DNA of 64,000 nt, taken from positions 744,001-808,000 of the forward strand of contig NZ_AP024714.1 of assembly GCF_033126985.1 (NCBI RefSeq). The letters are read 5' to 3'. Both the position numbers and the translations under genes were made by a program. Shown one piece after another: positions 22,670 to 33,029 of the stretch. How positions within the stretch are numbered: position 1 is the first letter of the stretch; every line of letters begins with the position of its first letter. The notes beneath the pieces were generated by a model. That model was not told the origin of the DNA, ran no database searches, and worked only from the letters and a program-made list of their open reading frames with translations. This DNA is from Methylomarinovum caldicuralii. Lineage in GTDB: Bacteria; Pseudomonadota; Gammaproteobacteria; Methylococcales; Methylothermaceae.

Positions 22670-24499
22670 ATGTGTGGCATCGTCGGCGCCATCGCGCAAC
22701 GCAATGTGGTTCCCATTCTGATCGAAGGCCTGCGGCGGCTGGAATACCGCGGTTACGATTCAGCCGGGGTGGCGGTGATTCAGGACGGCGAGATCCGCCG
22801 CCGCCGCAAACAGGGCAAGGTGGCCGAGCTGGCCGCCGCCATCGAGGCCGATCCCATCGAGGGCCGGATCGGCATCGCCCATACCCGCTGGGCCACCCAC
22901 GGGGTGCCGAGCGAACGCAACGCCCATCCCCACGTGTGCCGCAACACCGTCGCCCTGGTCCACAACGGCATCATCGAGAACCACGAAACCCTGCGCGAGG
23001 AACAGATCGCCGCCGGATATGAGTTCACCTCCGAGACCGACACCGAGGTGGTGGTCCATGCGGTTTACGACCAGCTCCAGCGCACCGGTTCCCTGCTGGA
23101 GGCGGTCCAGGCCACGGTCGCGAAACTGGAGGGAGCCTATGCCATCGGGGTGATCAGCGTCACCGAGCCGGATGTACTGGTGGCCTGCCGCAAAGGCAGC
23201 CCGTTGGTGATCGGCCTCGGCATCGGTGAATACTTCATCGCCTCCGACATCGCCGCCCTGCTGCCGGTGACCCGGCGCTTCATCTTCCTCGAGGACGGCG
23301 ACATCGCCGAGCTGACCCCGGAGGGCGTGCGGATCTTCGACGAAGCCGGCAACCCGGTGGAGCGGCCGGTCAAGGACAGCGAGGTCCAGCTCGATGCGGT
23401 GGAACGGGGGGAATACCGCCATTACATGCAGAAGGAGATCTTCGAACAGCCCCGCGCCATCGCCGAGACCCTGGAGGGGCGCTTCAACGGCCTGAAACTG
23501 ATCGAGGAAGCCTTCGGCAACGATGCGCCGGCGGTGTTCGACCGGGTCAAGGCAGTGCAGATCCTCGCCTGCGGCACCAGTTACCATGCCGGCCTGGTGG
23601 CGCGCTACTGGATGGAATCCCTGGCCGGCATCCCCTGCAACGTCGAGGTGGCGAGCGAATACCGCTATCGCGATCCGGTGCTGCTGCCCGACACCCTGGT
23701 GGTCACCATCTCCCAGTCCGGGGAAACCGCCGACACCCTGGCGGCGCTGGAGGAGGCCAAGCGCCGCGGCGCGCTCCATTCCCTGGCCATCTGCAACGTG
23801 CAGGAAAGCTCGCTGGTGCGCGAATCCGACCTGGTGCTGCTGACCCGCGCCGGTCCCGAGATCGGCGTCGCTTCCACCAAGGCCTTCACCACCCAGCTGG
23901 TGGCCCTGATGATGCTGACCCTCGCCTTGGGACGGCGTCACCGCCTCGACCGGGTGACGGAAAAGCGCATCGCCTCCCAGCTGTTCGCCCTGCCGGCCCG
24001 GGTCGAGGACGTGCTGGAACTGGACGACCGGATCCGCGCGCTGTCGGAACGCTTCGCAGACAAGCAGCACGCCCTGTTCCTGGGGCGGGGCAGTCACTAC
24101 CCCATCGCCATGGAAGGGGCCCTCAAGCTCAAGGAAATTTCCTACATCCACGCCGAAGCCTATCCCGCCGGAGAGCTCAAACACGGCCCCTTGGCGCTGG
24201 TGGATGCCGACATGCCGGTGATCGCCGTGGCGCCCAATAACTCCCTGTTGGAAAAGCTCAAATCCAACCTGCAAGAGGTCAAGGCCCGCGGCGGCGAGCT
24301 GTACGTGTTCGCCGACGAGACCCTGGACGTGCAACCCGATGACCATACCCACGTGCTGACCGTGACCCCCACCGAAAACGAGCTGTCGCCGGTGATCTTC
24401 ACCGTGCCGCTGCAGCTTCTGGCCTATCACGTGGCGGTGATCCGCGGCACTGATGTGGATAAGCCGCGCAATCTGGCCAAATCGGTGACGGTGGAGTAG
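22670..24499 (+). CDS. glmS: GlmS, glutamine-fructose-6-phosphate aminotransferase
   Basis: 609 residues. N-terminal CGIVGAIAQ with the nucleophile Cys2, HTRWATHG and the glutaminase domain; two SIS sugar-isomerase domains follow ([22 protein letters not shown]), and the C-terminus ends KSVTVE as usual. Supplies glucosamine-6-phosphate for the GlmM/GlmU route. Co-transcribed with glmU by position. Also a common Tn7 attachment gene; no Tn7 element is seen downstream. Confidence 0.97.
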   Translation: MCGIVGAIAQRNVVPILIEGLRRLEYRGYDSAGVAVIQDGEIRRRRKQGKVAELAAAIEADPIEGRIGIAHTRWATHGVPSERNAHPHVCRNTVALVHNGIIENHETLREEQIAAGYEFTSETDTEVVVHAVYDQLQRTGSLLEAVQATVAKLEGAYAIGVISVTEPDVLVACRKGSPLVIGLGIGEYFIASDIAALLPVTRRFIFLEDGDIAELTPEGVRIFDEAGNPVERPVKDSEVQLDAVERGEYRHYMQKEIFEQPRAIAETLEGRFNGLKLIEEAFGNDAPAVFDRVKAVQILACGTSYHAGLVARYWMESLAGIPCNVEVASEYRYRDPVLLPDTLVVTISQSGETADTLAALEEAKRRGALHSLAICNVQESSLVRESDLVLLTRAGPEIGVASTKAFTTQLVALMMLTLALGRRHRLDRVTEKRIASQLFALPARVEDVLELDDRIRALSERFADKQHALFLGRGSHYPIAMEGALKLKEISYIHAEAYPAGELKHGPLALVDADMPVIAVAPNNSLLEKLKSNLQEVKARGGELYVFADETLDVQPDDHTHVLTVTPTENELSPVIFTVPLQLLAYHVAVIRGTDVDKPRNLAKSVTVE

Positions 24500-24536
24500 A
24501 GTCAGCGTTTCCAAAGTGAACCTTGAGGAGGAAACG

Positions 24537-24950
24537 ATGAAACGACGCCACTTCATGACCGGCGCCGCCGCCCTGGCCGCCGCCGGGGCAGTGCCGCCCG
24601 TGCTGGCCGCCCCGCCGTCGCCTGCCGGCGGTGTCTATTATACCCAGGACCTGCCGGGTCGCTGGAAAGGCAAGGAGGCCGGCCATGTGCCGCGGATGGA
24701 GGTGCTGGGGCGGGTCGGCGGCCTCCATATCCAGGTGACCACCGCCCACCCGATGGACGGTTGCCGTCATTACATCGTCAAGCACGTGGTTCTCGACGGC
24801 AAATACCGCTTCCTGGACGAGCACGTCTTCGACCCGGAAAAGGACAAGGTGCCGGTGTCCGAATTCAACCTGGGCACCTACCGGGGGCAGATCTACCTGC
24901 TCAGCATGTGCAATCTGCACGACGTCTGGCTGGCGACCTACCGGGTCTGA
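24537..24950 (+). CDS. Tat-exported superoxide reductase (neelaredoxin/desulfoferrodoxin type)
   Basis: 137 residues. The first 25 or so form a twin-arginine signal (KRRHFM, Ala-rich hydrophobic stretch, VLAAPP), so the mature protein should be periplasmic and folded with its iron before export. All five ligands of the SOR Fe(His4Cys) centre can be matched: His50 (AGHVP), His71 (AHPM), His78 (RHYI), Cys125 and His128 (CNLHDVW). The N-terminal desulforedoxin FeCys4 domain is absent. Reduces superoxide to peroxide. Ribosome binding site GAGGAGGAAA supports the ATG at 24537. Stands alone after glmS. Confidence 0.8.
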   Translation: MKRRHFMTGAAALAAAGAVPPVLAAPPSPAGGVYYTQDLPGRWKGKEAGHVPRMEVLGRVGGLHIQVTTAHPMDGCRHYIVKHVVLDGKYRFLDEHVFDPEKDKVPVSEFNLGTYRGQIYLLSMCNLHDVWLATYRV

Positions 24951-25065
24951 CCCGCCCCTCCATTGCTTTTCCGAGAGGTTGGGAAGACACTTCCCAGCCC
25001 TCCTCCCGCAGGCAGGGACGCGGCGGTCTATACTTCTCCTGAAGCAATTTTTTCGGGAGTAAGAA

Positions 25066-25485
25066 ATGAGACACGCCTATCGCCTGAGCGGATGGTGGCT
25101 GCTGGCGCTGCTGGTTCTGGCCGTGCCGGCCTGGGCCGGGGACGACGAGGAGGAGGGGGAGAAGGCGGCCCCGGAGATCGAATATCTGGCCCTGCAGCCG
25201 AAGCTGATCGTCAACCTGGCCGGCCGCCGCCACTATCTGAGCGCCGATGTGCAGCTGATGATCAAGGGCAAGGACAACAAGGAGCGGATCCAGAAGCACA
25301 CGCCGCTGATCCGTCATGCCCTGATCATGCTGTTCAGCGGTCTGCCGCCGGAGCAGGTCGCCGACATTTCCCAGCGCGAGCAGCTGCGGGAGAAGGCGCT
25401 GACGGAAATCCGCAAACTGCTCGACACCTATTCCGACAGCGACGGCCTCAAGGACGTGTTTTTCACCGAATTTCTGGTGCAATGA
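25066..25485 (+). CDS. FliL-family protein, orphan
   Basis: 139 residues. An N-terminal hydrophobic segment ending VPAWAGDDEEEG looks like a cleavable signal or a short anchor. It is followed by an acidic stretch and a FliL-like domain (LALQPKLIVNLAG..RHYLSADVQLMIK, then IRHALIMLFSGL and the C-terminal VFFTEFLVQ). FliL helps load flagellar motors; standalone homologues occur outside flagellar loci with unknown roles. No flagellar gene is nearby. GGGAGTAAGAA before the ATG, and a TATACT at 25029-25034 may be its -10. Confidence 0.75.
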   Translation: MRHAYRLSGWWLLALLVLAVPAWAGDDEEEGEKAAPEIEYLALQPKLIVNLAGRRHYLSADVQLMIKGKDNKERIQKHTPLIRHALIMLFSGLPPEQVADISQREQLREKALTEIRKLLDTYSDSDGLKDVFFTEFLVQ

Positions 25486-25528
25486 GGCTATAATCTTGCC
25501 GGGCAGTCACGCCTGAAGGGAGGAAACC

Positions 25529-25873
25529 ATGCCGTATCTGCGTATCGAGACCAACGTCGAGCTGGATGACGCCAAGACCGACCACTTGCTGTCCGCCGCC
25601 TCCAAGGCGATCGCGGCGGAGCTGGGCAAGCCGGAACGCTACGTGATGGTGCAGGCGACCGGCGGGGCGGCGCTGATGTTCGACGCCAGCCGGGAACCGG
25701 CCGCCTATGTGGAGCTGAAGAGCATCGGCCTGCCGGAAGGCCAGACCCAGCCGCTGTCGCGCTTTTTGTGCGTCTTTCTGGAAAAGGAGCTGGGAATCGC
25801 GCCGGACCGGGTCTATATCGAGTTCATCGACATTCCCCGGAAATTCTGGGGCTGGAACGGCGGGACGTTCTAA
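25529..25873 (+). CDS. MIF-like phenylpyruvate tautomerase
   Basis: 114 residues with the invariant Pro after the initiator Met (MPYLRIETN), the catalytic base of the tautomerase superfamily. Full MIF-like features: KPERYVMVQATGGAALMFDAS, ELKSIG, RVYIEFIDIPRKFWGWNGGTF. Cytosolic; substrate in bacteria unknown. GGGAGGAAA gives a strong ribosome binding site. Ends before a bidirectional terminator. Confidence 0.88.
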   Translation: MPYLRIETNVELDDAKTDHLLSAASKAIAAELGKPERYVMVQATGGAALMFDASREPAAYVELKSIGLPEGQTQPLSRFLCVFLEKELGIAPDRVYIEFIDIPRKFWGWNGGTF

Positions 25874-25884
25874 AGCGGGGAAGG

Positions 25885-25910
25885 AAAGGGCCGGTCGCGA
25901 CCGGCCCTTT
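25885..25910. terminator. bidirectional intrinsic terminator
   Basis: A perfect palindrome of 26 bp whose arms start AAAGGGCC and end GGCCCTTT, with A-rich and T-rich flanks on both sides. It lies between the tautomerase gene and the convergent lipoprotein gene and can serve both. Confidence 0.75.
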
Positions 25911-25915
25911 GCGGC

Positions 25916-26413
25916 TCAGTGCCAGCCGCCGTACTGCTTGGTCAGGTCGCCCTTGAAGCCGGTCGAGGAGCGTTTGCCTCCCTGGCTGGGGCGCATGTTG
26001 ATCGCCGCCCCGGCCGCCTTGGCGATGTTCTCCGGGGTCAGGCCCCCGAGCTGGCGGGCGGATTTCACCACCAGATCGGTGTAGGGGCTGATGTCCTGTT
26101 CCACCGCCTGATTGCTGGTGACCACCGCCAGCAGTTGTTTGTCGTTGGGCAGCTTGGCCACCAGCAGCAGGGGATAGGGAGCGGTGGCGGGGAGGGTGAT
26201 TTCGAAGCGGCCGCTGGCGTCGGCATCCGCGGTCGCCAACAGACGGCCTTCCTCGTCGGTCGCCTCGATCACCGCCAGCGGCACCGGGCCGTTGTCGTCG
26301 CTGACCAGCCCTTTGATGGTTACAGGACCCCGGCCGGTGACGCTGCCGCTGTCCTCGCTGCAGCCGCCGAGCGCCAGCCCCAGGATGAAAATCAGCCAGA
26401 AAAACGGTTTCAT
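25916..26413 (-). CDS. lipoprotein with carboxypeptidase-regulatory-like domain
   Basis: 165 residues. Type II signal peptide with lipobox LALGGC. The mature part has a Thr/Val-rich beta domain (VTIKGLVSDDNGPVPLAVIEATDEEG) like CarboxypepD_reg/Big folds, then a Lys/Arg/Gly-rich tail (RPSQGGKRS). Function unknown; likely in an envelope membrane. GAGGTGA with five-base spacing supports the ATG at 26411-26413. A GTG at 26420-26422 is less likely. Confidence 0.7.
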   Translation of the reverse strand: MKPFFWLIFILGLALGGCSEDSGSVTGRGPVTIKGLVSDDNGPVPLAVIEATDEEGRLLATADADASGRFEITLPATAPYPLLLVAKLPNDKQLLAVVTSNQAVEQDISPYTDLVVKSARQLGGLTPENIAKAAGAAINMRPSQGGKRSSTGFKGDLTKQYGGWH

Positions 26414-26434
26414 GGTCGTCACCTCTTCAGGAAG

Positions 26435-26746
26435 TCATTGGGATGCCTGTTTGCGTTTCTGCCGCTCTTCGTAGGCTTTGCGCTGTTCCGGGGTCGCTTC
26501 GGTCTGATATTTGGCCTTCCATTCCGCGTACGGCATGCCGTAGATCCGCTCCCTTGCGGTTTCGTAGTCCAGTTCGACGCCCCGGGCCTCGGCCTCGGCC
26601 TTCAGCCACTTGGCCAGACAGTTGCGGCAGAAGTCGGCGGTGATCATCAGCTCGATGTTCTGCACCTCCGGATGACTGCGCAAATGTTCGACCAGGCGGC
26701 GGAAGGCGGCCGCTTCGATTTCGGTCTGGAGTCGTTCGTCCATCAT
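26435..26746 (-). CDS. DUF1244 family protein
   Basis: About 103 residues. The core EAAAFRRLVEHLRSHPEVQNIELM and ADFCRNCLAKWL (CxxC pair) match DUF1244, a helical protein of unknown function found across proteobacteria. The C-terminal region is Lys/Glu-rich and charged. Tandem ATGs at 26744 and 26741 (minus strand) are both possible. Lies 22 bp upstream of the lipoprotein gene, same direction. Confidence 0.75.
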   Translation of the reverse strand: MMDERLQTEIEAAAFRRLVEHLRSHPEVQNIELMITADFCRNCLAKWLKAEAEARGVELDYETARERIYGMPYAEWKAKYQTEATPEQRKAYEERQKRKQASQ

Positions 26747-26839
26747 GGTTTTCCGGGGAGGTTGGTTCGGAAGATCCATTGTTGCACAGGGGAAGGGGAC
26801 AGGATAGCATAGCCGGATCGGATCAATTCAGATAGCTGT

Positions 26840-27103
26840 ATGCGGATAGACCGGTTTTTTCACGCTCCCGTACCGCATAACGCAGGCCGGAACCCGGTTC
26901 CCGTCAGGGCGGTCGAAGCGGTGCGGCCGGTTCCTCAGGAGGACTTGCGCCGTCCGCTGAGCGAATTCGTTCAGCGGTCCGGCGCTGCCTTGACCGATTT
27001 GCCCACCGACCGGCGGGTACGTCAGGCGCTCGAGGCTTATCTGAGCCATAGCGCGCCGGAAACCGCAGCGGCAACCTTGTTCGGCGTGGACGTTTACGTA
27101 TGA
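26840..27103 (+). CDS. hypothetical protein upstream of yciB
   Basis: 87 residues, Arg/Pro/Ala-rich, no membrane helix or known motif. Its stop overlaps the yciB ATG (ATGA), which argues for a real, translationally coupled gene. Codon use matches neighbours. No good ribosome binding site is seen. I do not recognise a family. Confidence 0.5.
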   Translation: MRIDRFFHAPVPHNAGRNPVPVRAVEAVRPVPQEDLRRPLSEFVQRSGAALTDLPTDRRVRQALEAYLSHSAPETAAATLFGVDVYV

Positions 27104-27645
27104 AGTTATTGTTCGATTTTTTCCCCATCATTCTGTTCTTCGTCGCCTACAAGATCGAAGGCATCTATGCCGCCACGGTGGTGGCCATCGCCGCCACTTT
27201 CGTCCAGGTGGGCTGGATGTGGCTGCGCCACCGTCGGGTCGAAACCATGCATCTGGTCACCCTGGCGCTGATCGTGGTCTTCGGGGGGGCGACCCTGTAT
27301 CTCCACGACGAGCAGTTCATCAAGTGGAAGCCCACGGTGATCAACTGGCTCTTCGGCATCGCTTTTCTCGCCAGCCAGTTCTTCGGCGACAAACCCTTCA
27401 TCCAGCGGATGATGGCCGGCAACATCGAACTGCCGCGGCCGGTCTGGTACCGGCTCAATCTCAGCTGGGCGCTGTTCTTCCTGTTTCTGGGGGCGGTCAA
27501 TCTGGTGGTGGTCTATACCTTCGACACCGACACCTGGGTCAATTTCAAACTGTTCGGGATGCTGGGGCTGACCCTGGCCTTCGTCATACTGCAGGCGGCT
27601 TTCCTGTCCCGTTATCTGCCCGAACCGGAATCAGAACAGGAATGA
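27100..27645 (+). CDS. yciB: YciB / inner-membrane septation protein A
   Basis: 181 residues with five hydrophobic helices ([19 protein letters not shown] at the start is the family signature; [22 protein letters not shown] follows). Involved in cell-envelope maintenance and septation. Linked by ATGA overlaps to the gene before and to yciI after, so at least four genes (to bolA) form one unit. Confidence 0.93.
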   Translation: MKLLFDFFPIILFFVAYKIEGIYAATVVAIAATFVQVGWMWLRHRRVETMHLVTLALIVVFGGATLYLHDEQFIKWKPTVINWLFGIAFLASQFFGDKPFIQRMMAGNIELPRPVWYRLNLSWALFFLFLGAVNLVVVYTFDTDTWVNFKLFGMLGLTLAFVILQAAFLSRYLPEPESEQE

Positions 27646-27950
27646 CCATGCTGTACGCCATCCTTGCCGAGGACGCCCCCGGCACCCTGGGGTTGCGCCG
27701 CGAGAACCGTCCCGCCCATCTGCAACGCCTGGAAGCGCTGCAGGCGGAAGGCCGTCTGCTGCTGGCCGGACCCCATCCCGCCATCGACAGCCCCGATCCG
27801 GGGGAGGCCGGTTTCAGCGGCAGCCTGATCGTGGCGGAATTTCCCAGTCTGGAAGCGGCCCGGGCGTGGGCCGAAGCCGATCCTTATCACAAGGCGGGCG
27901 TCTATGCCCGCGTCATCGTTAAACCCTTCCTGCAGGTATTTCCAAGATGA
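27642..27950 (+). CDS. yciI: YciI family protein
   Basis: 102 residues, ferredoxin-like fold. [41 protein letters not shown] (the conserved Asp near the active His) and VIVKPF match YciI, a small enzyme-like protein of unclear substrate. Start 27642 overlaps the yciB stop; ATG 27648 is an alternative. Overlaps bolA by 4 bp. Confidence 0.9.
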   Translation: MTMLYAILAEDAPGTLGLRRENRPAHLQRLEALQAEGRLLLAGPHPAIDSPDPGEAGFSGSLIVAEFPSLEAARAWAEADPYHKAGVYARVIVKPFLQVFPR

Positions 27951-28225
27951 GCGATCGCGTCGCGCGGATCAAGGACCGTTTGCAACAGACCCTCTCTCCG
28001 CAACATCTGGAGCTTGTGGACGCCAGCGCCGCCCACGCCGGCCACGCCCAGGCGGGCGGCGCCGGGCATTTCTATCTCACCATCGTCTCCGCGGCTTTCG
28101 CCGGCAAGGGGCCGGTCCAGCGCCATCAGCTGGTCTATCAGGCGCTTGGGGACATGATGCAGAGCGAAATCCACGCCCTCAGCATCCAGGCCTACACCCC
28201 CGAAGAATTTGCAACCAAAGGATGA
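27947..28225 (+). CDS. BolA family protein
   Basis: 92 residues. [23 protein letters not shown] and [28 protein letters not shown] are BolA core elements, with the invariant histidine in RHQLVY. BolA proteins pair with monothiol glutaredoxins in Fe-S trafficking or act as transcription regulators in the cytosol. Coupled to yciI before and to the isomerase gene after. Confidence 0.92.
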   Translation: MSDRVARIKDRLQQTLSPQHLELVDASAAHAGHAQAGGAGHFYLTIVSAAFAGKGPVQRHQLVYQALGDMMQSEIHALSIQAYTPEEFATKG

Positions 28226-28230
28226 AATCC

Positions 28231-29115
28231 ATGAAGAAAACGCTACTTTTCACCGCCCTCTCTTTCGCCATGCTGAGCGGCTGCAACGCCGGCGGCAACA
28301 AAGCTTCCGAGGGTCTGTCCCTGGCGCCGGTGGACGAAAAGGACATCGTCGCCACCGTCAACGGCCGTCCGATCTCGCGCCAGGAGCTCGACTACATCAA
28401 GGCGGAAATCACCCGCGGCAATCCCCATGCCAAGATCAACATCCCGGAAGATAAATTGGTCGAGGAGCTGGTCAACCGCGAACTGCTGCGCCAGGAAGCG
28501 GTTCAGAAACAGCTGCCCCGTCAGCCGGATGTGGCCACCCGAATCCGCTATACCGAGCGGGCGGTGCTGTCCCAGGCCGGCGCCCAGGAATACCTGAAAC
28601 AGCATCCTGTCACCGAGGAACAGATCAAGGCCGAATACGACCGCCTGGTGGGGGCGATGAAACAGCAGGAATTCAAGGCCCGCCACATCCTGGTCAAGAG
28701 CAAGGAAGAAGCCGAGGAAATCATCAAGCAGCTGGACCAGGGCAAGGATTTCGCCGAGCTGGCCAAGCAGTACTCCATCGGTCCCTCGGCCAAGAACGGC
28801 GGCGACCTGGGCTGGTTCGTGCCGCAGCGCATGGTCAAGCCTTTCGCCGATGCGGTGGTTGCGCTCAAGGACGGGGAATACACCAAAGAACCGGTGCAGA
28901 CCCGCTTCGGCTGGCACGTGATCCTGCGGGAACAGTCCCGGGCCAAGACTCCGCCCCCTTACGAACAGGTCAAGCCGCAGATCGAGCAGATGCTCAAGCG
29001 CAAGCTGATCCAGCAGCACATTCAGGAACTCAAACAGAAGGCGGACATCCAGCTGAAAACCGCCGCGCAGGAGGCCGCCCCGGCGCCCCAGCCGGCCGAA
29101 ACCGCAACGCCCTGA
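28231..29115 (+). CDS. PpiC-type (parvulin) peptidyl-prolyl isomerase lipoprotein
   Basis: About 294 residues. N-terminal MKKTLLFTALSFAMLSGC is a type II signal with lipobox LSGC. SurA-like N-terminal helices follow, then a parvulin domain at about 145-245 (KARHILVKSKEEAEEII, GDLGWF, GWHVI) and an Ala/Pro-rich tail. Likely envelope folding, periplasmic. AAAGGA eight bases upstream supports the ATG at 28231; the ATG at 28222 overlapping the bolA stop is an alternative adding three residues. Confidence 0.9.
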   Translation: MKKTLLFTALSFAMLSGCNAGGNKASEGLSLAPVDEKDIVATVNGRPISRQELDYIKAEITRGNPHAKINIPEDKLVEELVNRELLRQEAVQKQLPRQPDVATRIRYTERAVLSQAGAQEYLKQHPVTEEQIKAEYDRLVGAMKQQEFKARHILVKSKEEAEEIIKQLDQGKDFAELAKQYSIGPSAKNGGDLGWFVPQRMVKPFADAVVALKDGEYTKEPVQTRFGWHVILREQSRAKTPPPYEQVKPQIEQMLKRKLIQQHIQELKQKADIQLKTAAQEAAPAPQPAETATP

Positions 29116-29138
29116 ATCTGGGGATTCCAAAAGCTTGG

Positions 29139-29163
29139 AAAGGCGCCGTCAGGCGCCTTTCTT
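29139..29163 (+). terminator. intrinsic terminator of the yciB-to-isomerase unit
   Basis: Perfect nine-base stem AAAGGCGCC / GGCGCCTTT with loop GTCA at 29148-29151, then CTTCT. It ends just before the convergent GGDEF gene and may work in both directions thanks to the AAA/TTT ends. Confidence 0.75.
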
Positions 29164-30305
29164 CTATCCGGCCGCCTTGTGTTCGAGCCGGGTCAGAACC
29201 CCGCCGCTTTCCACCTGGTTGCGGCCTTCGCGCTTGGCGACGTAAAGGGCCTGGTCGGCGAGTTCCAACAGGCGCATGAGATCTTCCTTGCCCACCGGAG
29301 AAACCAATTCGGGATCGTATTCCGCCACTCCGATGGAAAGGGTGAGGGAAACCGTATTCTGATTGTGGTCGACGATCTCCAGGTTCTCGATGCGCTGGCG
29401 GATGCGCTCGGCCACCTCGATGCCCCGTTCGAGGTTCGCGCCTGGCAGCAGAGCGACGAACTCCTCCCCGCCATAGCGGGCCAGGACGTCGTTGCTGCGC
29501 AGCTGGGTGCGGATCTGCTGGGCTACCTCCGCCAGCACTAGATCGCCGGTCTGGTGGCCGTAGGTGTCGTTGATTTTCTTGAAATGGTCGATGTCGAGGA
29601 ACAGGCAGGTCAGCGGTTCGCGGGTACGCTGGGCGCGATCGATCTCCTCGCTCAGGCGCTGTTCGAAGAAGCGGCGGTTGTTGACGCCGGTGAGGGTGTC
29701 GATCAGGCTGGTGCGGCGCAGCAGCTCGAAATTGAGGGTGTTTTCCAGGCACACCGACAGCACCGAGCGCAGCCGGTCGAGGAAATCGGTCGCCATGCCG
29801 TAGCTGAAACGGTCCGCCTCGTCGCTGCCCAGGTTGAGGCTGCCGAGCAGCTGGCCGCGCCGCCCCAGCGGCAGCAGCGCGATGCTGGCGGGGCACTCGC
29901 CGGAAAACAGATGGCGGTGGCGGGCTTTGCAATCCCCCAGATAAGGACGGAAGGTGCGGCCGAACCAGTCCTTGAGCGGGTTTTCCTCCGCCACCAGGAT
30001 CAGTCCTGGCAGTTTTTCCGGTTGCAGGCCGTCTTCCATCAGGAACTGGCGCAATTCCCCCTTGCGGTCGATCAGGGTCAGGCTGACGTGGGCCAGGTCG
30101 AACACCGCCCGGGTGTCGGCCAGGACGTGCTCGACCAGTTCGCGCAGGGAGTTGAGGGCGAGCAACTCGGTTTCCAGGGTGTGAAAGCGGTGGAGCTTGT
30201 CGTCGTTCTGGCGGATGCGTTCGATCATCCGGTCGAGATGGCTCTGCAGGATGCAGAGTTCGGTCTGCAGGGCTTCGATCTCCGTCACCGGATCCACCTG
30301 GCTCA

Positions 30306-30306
<1 letters not shown>
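29164..30306 (-). CDS. DUF484/GAF-like sensor and GGDEF diguanylate cyclase
   Basis: 380 residues, no membrane helix, so cytosolic. An N-terminal coiled coil (HLDRMIERIRQNDDKL) and DUF484/GAF-like domain (about 40-195, LRELVEHVLADTRAVFDLAHV) precede a GGDEF domain at about 205-370 with an intact YGGEEF and FLDIDHFKKINDTYGH. Makes c-di-GMP. The ATG at 30304-30306 shares one base with the ligA stop, so the cyclase is translated with DNA ligase, an unusual pairing. Longer upstream reading runs inside ligA and is rejected. Confidence 0.85.
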
Positions 30307-32324
<2,018 letters not shown>

Positions 32325-33023
32325 TCAGGCTTCCCCTCTGAGCTGGCGGCGCCACTGGGCCAGGCGTACCGCGGTGAGCGGCTGGCGGCGGTCGTCCCAT
32401 TCGCTGCCGCCGAGGCGCTGGGCGAGGGCGTGGCAGGTTTTCACCATGATCTCGAAGCTTTCCAGGGGGCGCTTGAGCAGGGGAGGCTGCATGAACAGGG
32501 TCACACCGGGGGTGTGGAATTCCTCCATCCGTTCGATGGGAAAGGTGCCGGGCTTGACCAGGCTGGCGAGGCTGAACAGGGTTTCGCCGCCACGGCGGTA
32601 GTGGAAGATTTCCATCTCGCCGTATTCGAGGCCGAGGTCGGTCAGCGCCTGCAGCAGTTCCGGACCCCGGAACGGCTGATTTTTGGGGGCGGCGATGCTG
32701 AGCTGGATGACTTCCGGCAGATCGGGTGGTGGCGGCGTTTCGTCCGCCGGTTCCGCGGCGGCTTCCGCCTCGGCCTGCTCGGCGTCGGCCACGTCCACGT
32801 CGGGGGTGAGGTTTTCCTCCGCCGGGTTGAGGGAGACGGCGTCGATCTCGTCCACTTCAAAATCGTTCTCCGGCAAAGCCCGGTCCAGGGTTTCGAAGGT
32901 GTCCTTCAGTTCGCGGCGGCGTTTCTTCCAGGAGTCCCACAGGAAGACGCCCACCAGCAGCAGCACGCCGGCGACGGCGAGCACGATGCGCAAGGTGGTC
33001 TTGTCCAGCGATTCCATCTCCAC
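32325..33023 (-). CDS. zipA: cell division protein ZipA
   Basis: 232 residues. N-terminal membrane anchor (TLRIVLAVAGVLLLVGVFLWDSW), a charged and Pro/Glu-rich linker (about 35-105), then the FtsZ-binding domain (QLSIAAPKNQPFRGPELLQALTDLGLEYGEM to the end). Tethers FtsZ to the membrane in the Z ring. Lies between smc and ligA. MEM or MES may be the true start. Confidence 0.93.
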   Translation of the reverse strand: MEMESLDKTTLRIVLAVAGVLLLVGVFLWDSWKKRRRELKDTFETLDRALPENDFEVDEIDAVSLNPAEENLTPDVDVADAEQAEAEAAAEPADETPPPPDLPEVIQLSIAAPKNQPFRGPELLQALTDLGLEYGEMEIFHYRRGGETLFSLASLVKPGTFPIERMEEFHTPGVTLFMQPPLLKRPLESFEIMVKTCHALAQRLGGSEWDDRRQPLTAVRLAQWRRQLRGEA

Positions 33024-33029
33024 TCCCCT

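Noticed and set aside
24974-25004. Hairpin after the superoxide reductase gene as terminator
   Set aside because: TGGGAA/TTCCCA stem is short, the extension is imperfect and no T-run follows.
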